Source of the DNA: Hymenobacter fodinae
Lineage (GTDB): Bacteria > Bacteroidota > Bacteroidia > Cytophagales > Hymenobacteraceae
Assembly (NCBI RefSeq): GCF_004745825.1
Contig: NZ_SRLA01000002.1
Coordinates: 1,116,001 to 1,180,000, forward strand
DNA length: 64,000 bases
Reading direction: 5' to 3'
Shown: piece after piece, positions 17,870-26,599 of the stretch
Layout of the letters: each line of letters starts with the position of its first letter
Position numbering within the stretch: the stretch's first letter is position 1
Notes under the pieces: generated by a model
The model's database searches: none
Told to the model about the DNA's origin: nothing
Seen by the model: only the letters and a program-made list of their open reading frames with translations
Made by a program: the position numbers and the translations under genes

Positions 17870-18535
17870 ATGGCTATTGGCGTAGGTTTGTTGACTGCCT
17901 GCTCCGATGAGCAGAAAGCTCGTCAACCACCCGCGGCACCCGTCGCAACAAGCCAAGCCGCTACTTCCGATCCGGTGCCTACTGAGGCAAGCACCACTGC
18001 CGGAGCAGGCCGCCGCTACCAGGTAGTGGCTGGCACGGCGTATTTTGTTGATTCACCCGAGTCAGGAATGAAGCCGAATGGCCAATACGTACTGCGCGGC
18101 GACGTGCTCTACGGGGAAGAAGAGCGCAGTGGCTTCGTTCGGACCCGAGTTAGAGTGCCCGGTGGGAGAGTAGTAACAGGCTGGCTGAAACGGGAGGAGC
18201 TAGGCCAGTTGGTTTCTGAGGCAGCTCCCACGCGCACTGTCCGTGCCGCCACGCCCGAACCTGATGCCTTCAGCTACGAGGAGACCCCTGTTGCGCCCGA
18301 TCAGCCAAGTGCCGCGGCAGCTTCCGGTGCTCAGCAAGCGGTAGTGCAAGTGGCGCGCTCTTATTTCTACGATTCACCGGACCTAATTCAGCCCCGGAAA
18401 GCCCACTGCGTGCAGGGCGACAAGGTGTGGCTGGGCGAAGTGCACGGCGACGCCGTGTACGTCACATTTACCAATTGGGAAAAGGTCACTTCCAAAGGCT
18501 GGATGAGACGAGATGCCTTACGCCCGGTGCTCTGA
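17870..18535 (+). CDS. Lipoprotein with two SH3-like repeats
   Basis: A 221-residue lipoprotein when started at the ATG at 17870, which places a lipobox (LLTAC, Cys11) correctly; the open frame runs 38 codons further upstream to 17756 without signal-peptide character. After a low-complexity Ala/Pro/Thr linker two similar domains follow: YFVDSPES...GQYVLRGDVLYGE...GWLKREEL and YFYDSPDL...AHCVQGDKVWLGE...GWMRRDAL. The shared Y-F-x-D-S-P start and GW(L/M)(K/R)R end mark an internal duplication resembling bacterial SH3b domains, which suggests cell-wall or peptide binding. Function unknown. Confidence 0.8.
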   Translation: MAIGVGLLTACSDEQKARQPPAAPVATSQAATSDPVPTEASTTAGAGRRYQVVAGTAYFVDSPESGMKPNGQYVLRGDVLYGEEERSGFVRTRVRVPGGRVVTGWLKREELGQLVSEAAPTRTVRAATPEPDAFSYEETPVAPDQPSAAAASGAQQAVVQVARSYFYDSPDLIQPRKAHCVQGDKVWLGEVHGDAVYVTFTNWEKVTSKGWMRRDALRPVL

Positions 18536-18756
18536 GTACCAGTCAGGGTACCTGTTAGCTACCAGCATAGCTGGTCAACAGGGGAGGTTTAGATCAGGCT
18601 CCTGAGTGCGCCGAAGCGGAGCTAAATAAAATAAAAGCTGTACGTTTACGCCGTTTCAAAGCAAATTGTCTCCAGTCGCTACCATCCATTCGCGTGTTGA
18701 ATAATAGTAGAGTTCCGTTGCGAGTTGCTGATTTATCAATCCTTTCCTAACGCATC

Positions 18757-18948
18757 ATGTCAACAGGAACCGTAAAATTTTTCAATGAGACCAAGGGGTT
18801 TGGTTTCATCAAAGATGCCTCTACCGGCCAAGACGTATTCGTTCACGCTACCGGTCTCATCGACGAAATTCGCGAGAACGATAAAGTAGAGTTCGAAGTA
18901 GAAGAGGGCCGCAAAGGCCTGAGCGCCGTAAAGGTTCGTCTCGCCTAA
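18757..18948 (+). CDS. Cold-shock protein (CspA family)
   Basis: A 63-residue OB-fold RNA chaperone. RNP1 is KGFGFIKD (residues 13-20) and RNP2 is VFVHA (27-31), both complete. Proteins of this family bind single-stranded RNA and DNA and melt mRNA structure on cold shock or during growth. About 220 bases precede the start without another gene, leaving room for a long 5' leader of the kind that controls other csp genes, though no conserved cold box was identified. The gene is followed by a 22-bp perfect terminator. Confidence 0.97.
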   Translation: MSTGTVKFFNETKGFGFIKDASTGQDVFVHATGLIDEIRENDKVEFEVEEGRKGLSAVKVRLA

Positions 18949-18960
18949 GCTTCGCTTAAA

Positions 18961-19008
18961 CACAAAACAAAGAGAGCAGGCCACTAGGCCTGCTCTCTTT
19001 GTTTTGTG
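18961..19008. terminator. 22-bp perfect palindromic terminator
   Basis: The arms 18961-18982 and 18987-19008 are perfectly complementary with loop ACTA; the stem top reads GGCC-ACTA-GGCC and contains a CTAGGCC copy. A/T-rich bases CACAAAACAAAG / CTTTGTTTTGTG form the base, so it can terminate transcription from both the csp gene and the leftward gene at 19027. Confidence 0.92.
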
Positions 19009-19026
19009 TCTATGTACTCGAAGTGC

Positions 19027-19761
19027 CTAGGGGTGGGCGTTTAGGGTTTTAAAAACGGCCGTCCACTCAGCTTCGGTTTTGGCATTCTTGGCGCCCGGGG
19101 TGCTGCGCAACGTACTGGCAAGCTCTGGTACAGCATTTTCAATCTGCTTGAGATTTAGCTTTACCGGTACGGCCTTCGCATCGGTCCGGCGCACATAATA
19201 AACAACCTTATCCTCTACCTCATCAAGCCGGCTTCCAGTTGTGTAAGCACCCGTAGGAGCCTTGCGGAGAACCTTTATATACTGTTTGAGCAAGGTGTAT
19301 TTACCCTCCTGCAATACTTCTACGAATTGGGTACGTTGACTCGGAACATCAGCTTCAGTGAAACGACGGAACACTCGCTCCCTGGCTGGGGTAATGCCAG
19401 TGGCAGGTTCCTGTAGTATAAACCTTTCCAACAGACGGTCATCCAGTTGCAATGAGTCTTTTGGACGATCCACTAAGCGCATGAGTAAACGCTTATTGAG
19501 TACATCATACTTAAGGGGCACCGGAGCCAGTGGCACTTTATTGCTCATAACAAGCTTAGCCAACAGCCAGCGGTTGTCAATATAGGGTGAACCAAGTATT
19601 TCGTTACGGGTGCCGTTTGGTACTACAGTGGGAGACCCATTGGCCAAGGCCTGCAAATTAGCCTGTGCTGCGGCCCCAACTTGCTCGATACTAGGCTGCT
19701 GAGCCAGGCAAATAGTAGCAGGTAGTAGTAGGGCTCCTAAGAGTGACAAACGCAGTGACAT
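19027..19761 (-). CDS. Hypothetical secreted protein
   Basis: A 244-residue protein with a clear signal peptide (SLLGALLLPATICLAQ) and no transmembrane helix afterwards. The mature part contains NRWLLAKLVMSNK, LMRLVDRPKDSLQLDD and YYVRRTDAKAVPVKLNLKQIENAV. Such exported proteins of about 240 residues with a KxxxK-rich C-terminal third are common and unannotated in Hymenobacter-like genomes. Function unknown. Confidence 0.75.
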   Translation of the reverse strand: MSLRLSLLGALLLPATICLAQQPSIEQVGAAAQANLQALANGSPTVVPNGTRNEILGSPYIDNRWLLAKLVMSNKVPLAPVPLKYDVLNKRLLMRLVDRPKDSLQLDDRLLERFILQEPATGITPARERVFRRFTEADVPSQRTQFVEVLQEGKYTLLKQYIKVLRKAPTGAYTTGSRLDEVEDKVVYYVRRTDAKAVPVKLNLKQIENAVPELASTLRSTPGAKNAKTEAEWTAVFKTLNAHP

Positions 19762-19912
19762 GTTAAAGAGGATTTATAGGAGAGAATATGTGCCTAATCT
19801 ACCAATATTTCAGTTGAATGAAGCGCCACTGCCCTTTGTCTGAGCCCGAGTACTGTTCTTTGGGACTCACACAGCAGGCATCACGCCATATAGCAATTGT
19901 TCATTCACCACT

Positions 19913-20833
19913 ATGCAAGCAGCTTCCACTGTATTTCTGGTTCGGCCGGTGCGGTTTTCCTTCAACCCCGAAACGGCAGCTTCCAATCATTTTCAACGAG
20001 TAGGTAGTGAACCTGCGGAAGCAATCCAGCGGAAGGTGCAGGCTGAATTTGATACCGTAGTGGACACGCTACGTGCGAAAGGTGTGCGGGTGCTGGTTTT
20101 TGAGGATAGCCCGGAACCCCACACGCCCGACTCTATATTCCCCAACAATTGGGTAAGCCTGCATTCTGATGGCCGGGCGTTACTCTACCCCATGTGCGCC
20201 CCTAACCGTCGGTTGGAGCGCCGGCCGGATATATTGGCCGCGCTAGGCCAGCAGTTTATCATCAAAGAAGTGGTAGACCTCTCTGGCCGGGAGCAAGCAG
20301 GACACTTTCTGGAAGGCACGGGGAGCATAATCTTCGACCACCAACACCGAGTGGCCTACGCTGCGCTTTCGCCCCGCACGGATGCCCTGTTATTCACCGA
20401 GGTATGCGAACTACTGGCCTACCGGCCCGTCGTATTCCACGCAGTAGACCAGCAGGGCTGGGATATTTACCACACAAATGTGATGATGTGCGTGGGAGCG
20501 AAGTTTGCAGTGGTCTGTCTAGAGAGCATTCGGGATGAGCAAGAGCGAAACGCCGTTGTAAATTCCCTGCAGCAGACAGGGCATCAAGTTGTTGCTATAT
20601 CACTGGAGCAAGTGTCGCGGTTTGCGGGAAATATGCTCACGCTACGGCCGGCGGAAGGGCCGGAGCTTTTGGCTATGTCGGAGAGTGCATATAGCGTACT
20701 AACCCTAGCGCAGCGAGACGCTCTAGGCCACTACTGCGAGCTGCTGCCCTTGCCCATTCCTACCATAGAAACCATTGGGGGCGGTAGCGTCCGGTGTATG
20801 CTGGCGGAAGTGCATTTGCCCGAGAAGTCGTAG
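19913..20833 (+). CDS. ctlX: CtlX-type citrulline/arginine-deiminase-fold enzyme
   Basis: A 306-residue amidinotransferase-fold hydrolase. The guanidino/ureido-binding and catalytic residues typical of the fold can be traced: Asp73 in HTPDSIFPNNW, Glu134 in HFLEGTGSII, His187 in IYHTNVMM and Cys295 in GGGSVRCML. The size, NNW motif and order match the citrulline-utilisation hydrolase CtlX/COG4874 group rather than arginine deiminase ArcA. It would act in the cytoplasm in citrulline or arginine catabolism. It converges on mqo with a terminator between. Confidence 0.88.
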   Translation: MQAASTVFLVRPVRFSFNPETAASNHFQRVGSEPAEAIQRKVQAEFDTVVDTLRAKGVRVLVFEDSPEPHTPDSIFPNNWVSLHSDGRALLYPMCAPNRRLERRPDILAALGQQFIIKEVVDLSGREQAGHFLEGTGSIIFDHQHRVAYAALSPRTDALLFTEVCELLAYRPVVFHAVDQQGWDIYHTNVMMCVGAKFAVVCLESIRDEQERNAVVNSLQQTGHQVVAISLEQVSRFAGNMLTLRPAEGPELLAMSESAYSVLTLAQRDALGHYCELLPLPIPTIETIGGGSVRCMLAEVHLPEKS

Positions 20834-20858
20834 GCCACTCCGTCGCTCCAAACGCAAT

Positions 20859-20891
20859 ACGCCCTGCCTGATGTAGCATCGGGCAGGGCGT
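20859..20891. terminator. Hairpin terminator between ctlX and mqo
   Basis: Stem ACGCCCTGCCTGAT (20859-20872) with ATCGGGCAGGGCGT (20878-20891), one G-T pair, 5-base loop; followed by TACAAC. It lies between two convergent genes and can serve both. Confidence 0.8.
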
Positions 20892-20913
20892 TACAACTAG
20901 CGGCTACACCGTA

Positions 20914-22428
20914 TTACGCGGCGGCCGTGGCATTCAGGCCTAACACCTCACTGGTGTGGGCCCGAAGCTCTTCTACTAGCGCGGGGTTGTCGTTCAGCGA
21001 CTGGCCAAAGGACGGAATCATCTCGCGCATTTTGTTCTGCCATTCTGGGGTGCTGGCTTGCTGCGGGAAGCAGCGTTGCACCAGGCCTACCATAATGCTT
21101 ACGGCCGTAGATGCCCCCGGCGAGGCGCCCAGCAAGGCCGCAATAGAGCCATCGGCGGCGGCTACTACTTCGGTGCCAAACTCCAGCACCCCACCTTGCT
21201 TAGCATCTTTCTTGATAACCTGCACCCGCTGACCCGCAATTTCCAGTTCCCAGTCTTTGGGGTTGGCCTCGGGCAGGTACTCGCGCAGGGCAGCAATGCG
21301 GTCTTCCGGCGACTGTCGCACCTGATTAATCAGGTATTTGGTGAGTGGAATATTCTTGAGGCCAGCAATAATCATGGGGCGCATGTTGCTCAGCTTTACC
21401 GACAAGGGCAAATCGAGGTAGGAGCCCTGCTTCAGGAATTTGGTGCTGAAGCCGGCATACGGACCGAACAGCAGCTCCTGCTTGCCGTTGATAACGCGCG
21501 TATCGAGGTGGGGTACCGACATGGGTGGGGAGCCTACCGAGGCCTTGCCGTACACTTTGGCGTGGTGCTTGGCAATAACGGCCGGGTTCACGCACTTCAG
21601 CCACTGCCCGCTCACGGGGAAGCCACCAAAGCCCTGTCCTTCCGGAATACCGGATTTAATCAGCAGGGGTAAGGAGCCGCCACCGGCCCCGATAAATACA
21701 AACGGCGCCCGGATCTTCAGGCTGTTGCCCGTGGTCAGGTCTTTGGCGCGCACGCCCCAGCGGCCATCTTCCTTGCGCTTGATCTTGTCCACATCGTGGT
21801 GGAAGTAGAACGAAACGCCTGGTTTCTGCTGCAGCAGCGTAAACATACCCCGGGTAAGGGACCCAAAGTTAACGTCGGTGCCCAGGTTCATGCGGGTAGC
21901 AGCTACGGGCTGGCTGGGGTCGCGGCCATCCATTACCAGCGGCATCCACTGCTCCATGAGGGCGTGGTCTTGGGTAAACTCCATGCCCTGGAACAGCGGC
22001 GACTGGGTTAGCGCGGCGTGGCGCTTGCGCAGAAACTCCACGTTGTTCTCGCCCCACACAAAACTCAGGTGCGGAATGTGGTTGATAAAGCGCGTAACGC
22101 CCGTTACTTGGTATTTCTCCACCAGATACGACCAGAACTGTTTAGATTGCTCAAACTGCTCGGCAATGGCAATGGCTTTGGAAATATCGATGCGGCCATC
22201 GGGCTTCTCGGGAGTGTAATTCAGCTCGCAGAAAGCAGAGTGGCCGGTGCCGGCGTTGTTCCAGGCATCGGAGCTTTCGGCGGCGGCCACGTCCAGGCGC
22301 TCCAAAATGGCAATGGTCAGATCAGGTTGCAACTCCTTGAGCATCATGCCCAGAGTGGCGCTCATAATGCCGGCCCCAATCAATACCACATCGGCAGAAA
22401 GGGTGGCGGAGCTATCAGTAGTACTCAT
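20914..22428 (-). CDS. mqo: Malate:quinone oxidoreductase
   Basis: A 504-residue FAD enzyme that oxidises malate to oxaloacetate and passes electrons to the quinone pool at the inner membrane face. The start shows VVLIGAGIMSATLGMMLKEL (FAD beta-alpha-beta) and the hallmark blocks WNNAGTGHSAFCELNYTP, GTDVNFGSLTRGMF, GFPVSGQWLKC and SPGASTAVSIM are all present. Length equals the family norm. Single gene with its own leader to the right; no other TCA genes nearby. Confidence 0.97.
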   Translation of the reverse strand: MSTTDSSATLSADVVLIGAGIMSATLGMMLKELQPDLTIAILERLDVAAAESSDAWNNAGTGHSAFCELNYTPEKPDGRIDISKAIAIAEQFEQSKQFWSYLVEKYQVTGVTRFINHIPHLSFVWGENNVEFLRKRHAALTQSPLFQGMEFTQDHALMEQWMPLVMDGRDPSQPVAATRMNLGTDVNFGSLTRGMFTLLQQKPGVSFYFHHDVDKIKRKEDGRWGVRAKDLTTGNSLKIRAPFVFIGAGGGSLPLLIKSGIPEGQGFGGFPVSGQWLKCVNPAVIAKHHAKVYGKASVGSPPMSVPHLDTRVINGKQELLFGPYAGFSTKFLKQGSYLDLPLSVKLSNMRPMIIAGLKNIPLTKYLINQVRQSPEDRIAALREYLPEANPKDWELEIAGQRVQVIKKDAKQGGVLEFGTEVVAAADGSIAALLGASPGASTAVSIMVGLVQRCFPQQASTPEWQNKMREMIPSFGQSLNDNPALVEELRAHTSEVLGLNATAAA

Positions 22429-22612
22429 GCGTAGATCAGAAATAGGACTTACGAAGTACGGGGAAAGTCCGAAAAGGTGGCTGTTGTTTTACAAAGAAGT
22501 TCAAGCTCAACCGCGCAGGCCTCCACGTTGGCGAGGTTTTGAGCCGGCAACAAAAGTAGGTTTCGGCCGGTAGTACAGTACAATTTCTGCCCTCCAACTT
22601 GTTCCTGAACTG

Positions 22613-23353
22613 ATGAATCTTGGCAATAACACCATCCTGATTACGGGCGGCGCTACCGGCATTGGCCTAGCCCTCACCGAGCGTTTTATGAAAGCGGGCA
22701 GCCAAGTGATTGTGTGCGGCCGCCGAGCCGAAGCGCTGGAAGAAGCCCAGCGTCAGCTTCCCGGCCTGCATACCCGTGTGTGCGACGTTGCCCGCCCTGA
22801 AGAGCGCGAAGACCTGGCTCGCTGGGTACAGCAGGAGTTTCCCAACCTGAACGTGCTCATCAACAATGCGGGCATTCAGAACCGGTGGCAACTAGCCGCA
22901 CCCGATACATCTACGAACTGGGCCGATTACCAGAGTGAGCTGGCCATTAACGTGGATGCGCCCATGCACTTGGCGCTGCTGCTGATTCCGCATTTGCGCC
23001 AGCAGCAAAACCCGGCCATCATCAACGTTACCTCGGGGCTCTCGTTTGCGCCAGCGGCTTTTGCGCCTATTTACAGTGCCACCAAGGCCGCCATGCACTC
23101 CTTCACGCTCTCGTTGCGGCATCAACTGGCAGCTACACCCATTAAGGTGCTGGAGATTGTGCCGCCCGCCGTCAATACTGATTTGGGCGGCGCGGGCCTG
23201 CACACCTTTGGCGTGCCCGTCGATGCCTTTGCTGATTCCGTGCTGGAGCGCTTGGCGCAGGGGGAAGAGGAGGTAGGCTACGGCACCTCCGAGGAAGCTC
23301 GCCTAGCCTCGCGAGAGCAACTAAATGCCCGCTTTAAGCTGATGAACAAGTAA
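22613..23353 (+). CDS. Short-chain dehydrogenase/reductase
   Basis: A 246-residue classical SDR. TGGATGIG (residues 11-18) binds the cofactor, LINNAG (82-87) is the conserved central-strand motif, and Ser141, Tyr154 and Lys158 (YSATK) form the catalytic triad. The similarity is closest to DltE-like SDRs. Substrate unknown. It is isolated between mqo and the SPL-like gene with a terminator after it. Confidence 0.93.
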   Translation: MNLGNNTILITGGATGIGLALTERFMKAGSQVIVCGRRAEALEEAQRQLPGLHTRVCDVARPEEREDLARWVQQEFPNLNVLINNAGIQNRWQLAAPDTSTNWADYQSELAINVDAPMHLALLLIPHLRQQQNPAIINVTSGLSFAPAAFAPIYSATKAAMHSFTLSLRHQLAATPIKVLEIVPPAVNTDLGGAGLHTFGVPVDAFADSVLERLAQGEEEVGYGTSEEARLASREQLNARFKLMNK

Positions 23354-23367
23354 GCAAATCCTCTTGC

Positions 23368-23425
23368 CAAGACTGGCCTAGCACCCCGCAAAATGCACGG
23401 TTACAGGGGAGCTAGGCCAGTCTTG
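23368..23425 (+). terminator. GGCCTAG-paired terminator after the SDR gene
   Basis: CAAGACTGGCCTAGC (23368-23382) pairs perfectly with GCTAGGCCAGTCTTG (23411-23425); the spacer has additional CCCC/GGGG pairing. The inverted arms are two oppositely oriented copies of the iterated TGGCCTAG motif plus matched flanks. Confidence 0.85.
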
Positions 23426-23533
23426 TTATAAGGAATTTAGCAGCGTGGTAAAGGGTAACAAACTGGGTGAAAATACTTGGCTTATTATCGTTTTAAGGGA
23501 GCTATACTGGGCCCATGGGTGTTATAACTAGCT

Positions 23534-24652
23534 ATGACAAACCAGACTTTAGAGCTCTTCGATTTACCCGTTCTGACCGCTGCCCCCCAGCCCAATCCGG
23601 AGCCTCTCACGCACGGTGCGCGGCTATGGCTGCCGAAGCGGGTGCTGTTTACACCCGATGCGCTGGATGAGCCCTTTGGTCAGCAGATATATGAGCGCGT
23701 AGCTGCTCAGGGCCTCCCAATTGAGGTGCTGAAAAGCAACCGTATCACTGGCCTACGCGGTGAGGACGCGCGCGAGACATACCGCAATGCCAAGAATACA
23801 ATGGCTGTGGTGAAGGCCCCAGCCGGCGCGTTGCGCCTACAGCCCACGCCGCCCTCCGCCGACTGGCAAATGAACTTAGCCGAGGGCTGCCCGGCACACT
23901 GCCAGTACTGCTATCTAGCCGGGAGTCTGCAGGGTCCGCCGGTGGTGCGCGTATTCGCCAATCTGCCTCAGCTGCTGAAAAACACAGCTACGTACGAGCA
24001 GCCTGGCCGCCGCACTAGCTTCGAAGTAAGCTGTTATACCGATGTACTCGGGATTGAGCACCTTACTGGTAGCCTGGCTGAGTGCATCCGGTACTTTGGT
24101 ACGCGCGAGGGTGCGCAGCTGCGCTTCGTCAGCAAGTATAACCGCGTAGATTCACTGTTGGCGCTGCCGCACAATGGGCACACGCGGGCCAGAGTCAGCC
24201 TGAATGCCGAGCCAGTGGCCCGGCGCTTAGAGGGCGGCACAGCCTCGGTAGAGGCTCGTTTGCAGGCTTTACGCCAGCTGGCGTTGCCGCGGGAGCAAGG
24301 TGGGGGCGGCTACCCTGTGGGCGTGGTACTGGCTCCTATCATGCAGATTCCGAACTGGCGCCAGCATTATACTGAGTTGTTTGACCGAATGGCGGCGGCT
24401 CTCGATTTTGAGTGCGACCTGACCGTAGAATTCATCACGCACCGTTTCACGCCCGGCTCCCGCGACGTGCTGCAGCAGTGGTACCCAAATACCTCGCTAG
24501 ACTTTGATGAGGCCACCCGCGCCGTGAAGCGCAATAAGTTTGGCGGCGTGAAGTACGTGTACCAGCCCGAGGACATGCGCACTCTGCGGCAGTTCTTTTA
24601 TGAGGAATGGCACAAGCGCTTCCCCAACGCCCCCATCCAGTACTGGACGTAG
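23534..24652 (+). CDS. Spore photoproduct lyase-like radical SAM protein
   Basis: A 372-residue radical SAM enzyme. The cluster-binding CxxxCxxC is Cys119, Cys123 and Cys126 (CPAHCQYC), the spacing specific to spore photoproduct lyase rather than the usual CxxxCxxC-aromatic families in general, and FEVSCYTDVLGIEHLTGSL (Cys167) matches the region that holds the hydrogen-donor cysteine in Bacillus SPL. These enzymes reverse the thymine dimer spore photoproduct with SAM. The organism is not expected to sporulate, so the lesion repaired here is open. The gene stands alone, followed by a motif-paired hairpin. Confidence 0.88.
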   Translation: MTNQTLELFDLPVLTAAPQPNPEPLTHGARLWLPKRVLFTPDALDEPFGQQIYERVAAQGLPIEVLKSNRITGLRGEDARETYRNAKNTMAVVKAPAGALRLQPTPPSADWQMNLAEGCPAHCQYCYLAGSLQGPPVVRVFANLPQLLKNTATYEQPGRRTSFEVSCYTDVLGIEHLTGSLAECIRYFGTREGAQLRFVSKYNRVDSLLALPHNGHTRARVSLNAEPVARRLEGGTASVEARLQALRQLALPREQGGGGYPVGVVLAPIMQIPNWRQHYTELFDRMAAALDFECDLTVEFITHRFTPGSRDVLQQWYPNTSLDFDEATRAVKRNKFGGVKYVYQPEDMRTLRQFFYEEWHKRFPNAPIQYWT

Positions 24653-24685
24653 GCACTCTCTACAGAGTAATGCTTGAAAAGCAAT

Positions 24686-24720
24686 AGGCCTAGGCCGGGA
24701 ATATTTCCTGACCTAGGCCT
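24686..24720. terminator. GGCCTAG-paired hairpin
   Basis: AGGCCTAGG (24686-24694) pairs with CCTAGGCCT (24712-24720) across a 17-base loop, both arms being copies of the palindromic form of the iterated motif. Located between the convergent SPL-like gene and the GNAT gene. Confidence 0.7.
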
Positions 24721-24760
24721 TACTGTTGTGTTGAAAAAGTGCAAACTGTTGAGTGCTCGT

Positions 24761-25300
24761 TTACGCAGCTTGATGAAGGGCCTGCCACTCAGGCTGCAGC
24801 ATGCTCATTTCCACCAGACTCCAAAACTCGCTGTCGTACCTAACAACGTCGCGAAGGAGACCTTCACGCTGCATACCAGCCCGGGTATAAGCTGAAATGG
24901 CAGCCGTGTTGAAGTCGTAGACGCCCAGGGTGATGCGGTGCAGGTTAAGCTTCTCGAACCCAAAACGCAACACCTCCGTCATCATGCGGCGCGCGGCACC
25001 TTTACCTCGGGCTTCGGGAGCAATAAAGACTCGACTGATGCGAGCTGAGCGGTTTTTTTCGCTGATGCTGCCCAAAGAAATGTGGCCTACGGTGCTGCCC
25101 GTGTGCGTGTCAACAGCCTTGAATATGAACGCGTCAGACTGGCCTAGCTGGTTGGTGTCCTCTACGTACCAAGCGAGCTTGTCGCGGTCGAGAGGGAAGT
25201 TGAACATAGGGCCGGCCCAGTTCATAAGGAGGTGCGGTGAATCAATCCAATTGATGAGCTGATCGAAATCAGAAGGGGTAAAATATTCGAGTTGAATCAT
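24761..25300 (-). CDS. GNAT-family acetyltransferase (RimJ/RimL type)
   Basis: A 179-residue acetyltransferase with the acetyl-CoA-binding motif RVFIAPEARGKGAARRMM (motif A, near residue 90) and the RimJ/RimL signature GFEKLNLHRITLGVYDFNTAAISAYTRAGM. The ATG at 25300 (MIQLEYFTPSDFD) is preferred over an in-frame start eight codons upstream because it gives the family's usual beginning. Acceptor unknown, possibly a protein N-terminus or small amine. Confidence 0.92.
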   Translation of the reverse strand: MIQLEYFTPSDFDQLINWIDSPHLLMNWAGPMFNFPLDRDKLAWYVEDTNQLGQSDAFIFKAVDTHTGSTVGHISLGSISEKNRSARISRVFIAPEARGKGAARRMMTEVLRFGFEKLNLHRITLGVYDFNTAAISAYTRAGMQREGLLRDVVRYDSEFWSLVEMSMLQPEWQALHQAA

Positions 25301-25408
25301 GAAGCAGCGAGCAGAAGTACGCAATAAGCAACGGCTAATTTGCCGATTGGTTATTGCTCAGAATCCGCTAATATACGGCGAAAAGTGCAATTTTGCAATT
25401 GCTTCAGC

Positions 25409-26512
25409 TTAGCCTGCCTGATCTTCCGGGGCGAGAGTGAACGGCTGATCTTTAGCATCCACCAAGGTGCGGGTTTTGGGGAGTGCTTCAGGATGATGCT
25501 GTTGGATAAACGTGACCATGTGCTCGCGCACGGCGCACCGCAGATCAAACGCATTACTGGAATTATTGGAGCTTACTAGGCACCGAAGTTCTAGGGTGCG
25601 CTCCTTCGAGTCGGTGACCTGTAGCACGCACACGCGCCGGTCCCAGAGGGTATGCCCGCTCACATAGCGCTGCAGCTCCTGCCGCATGATATCAACTGGT
25701 ACGGTATAGTCGGTGTAGAGAAAAACGGTGCCCAAAAGCTGGGCGGTGCTGCGCGTCCAGTTCTGGAAAGGTTTCTCAATAAAGTAGTTTAGAGGCAGCA
25801 CCAAGCGCCGCTCATCCCAGATGCGCAGCACTACATAGGTAAACGTAATTTCCTCTACGCGTCCCCATTCACCTTCTACCACCAGTACATCATCTAGGCG
25901 CAACGGCTGGGTAAAGGCAATCTGGAAGCCGGCCAGCAGGTTGCTAATGGAGCGCTGCGCCGCAAAACCTACAATAACGCTGGCAATACCAGCTGAGGTG
26001 AGCAAGCCCGTGCCAATTTTCCGGACGGTAGCAAAGCTCATCAGGATAAGTGCTGTGGCCACAAAAATGATAAGTGTAACCACCAGCTTCTTCACGAACT
26101 GGAGCTGGGTAAACAGCTTGCGCACCCGCAAGTTATCGGCCTCGCCCAGGCGGTAATGATCCTCTACTAAATCCTGGATGACATCGACCGTTTTTACCAA
26201 TCCCCAGGCAAAAGTGATGAGCAGGGCGGTTTCCACGAGTCGGCGCATTACCTCCAAGGGGCGAGCCTCAAGGTAGGTAAGCGGTAACATGAAGGAAAGC
26301 ACCAGCACCGGGAAAAACCAGGCGCTAGGATGGCTCAGATGCCGCGCCACCGATTTGGTGAGCAGGATTGGCTCGCGCCGGTTATAGGCATCGAGCAACT
26401 CGAACATGGCGTATTTGAGCAGGCGCCCAGCTACCAGGCTGCCCGTGATTACGGCCAGAGGCTGCAGCCAAAAGCGAAGCTGTTCAGGGAGGTCAGTGAA
26501 AAATTCTAGCAT
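25409..26512 (-). CDS. Small-conductance mechanosensitive channel (MscS family)
   Basis: A 367-residue inner-membrane channel opening on hypo-osmotic stress. Four hydrophobic helices fill residues 10-190; the pore helix reads TGLLTSAGIASVIVGFAAQRSISNLLAGFQIAFTQP, followed by the beta-domain DDVLVVEGEWGRVEEITFTYVVLRIWDERRLVLPLN and the IEKPFQNWTR signature. The ATG at 26512 (MLEFF) fits the family better than an upstream start at 26581. No operon partner is obvious; pncA begins 87 bases upstream on the same strand. Confidence 0.93.
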   Translation of the reverse strand: MLEFFTDLPEQLRFWLQPLAVITGSLVAGRLLKYAMFELLDAYNRREPILLTKSVARHLSHPSAWFFPVLVLSFMLPLTYLEARPLEVMRRLVETALLITFAWGLVKTVDVIQDLVEDHYRLGEADNLRVRKLFTQLQFVKKLVVTLIIFVATALILMSFATVRKIGTGLLTSAGIASVIVGFAAQRSISNLLAGFQIAFTQPLRLDDVLVVEGEWGRVEEITFTYVVLRIWDERRLVLPLNYFIEKPFQNWTRSTAQLLGTVFLYTDYTVPVDIMRQELQRYVSGHTLWDRRVCVLQVTDSKERTLELRCLVSSNNSSNAFDLRCAVREHMVTFIQQHHPEALPKTRTLVDAKDQPFTLAPEDQAG

Positions 26513-26599
26513 GATAACGGCGGCGGAAAAAGCGTCGGCGCAAGGCAAAAAGAGCCTTTCTGTACCCCAAACAGCCCGCAAAGGTTAGGTAGCGGTGGC

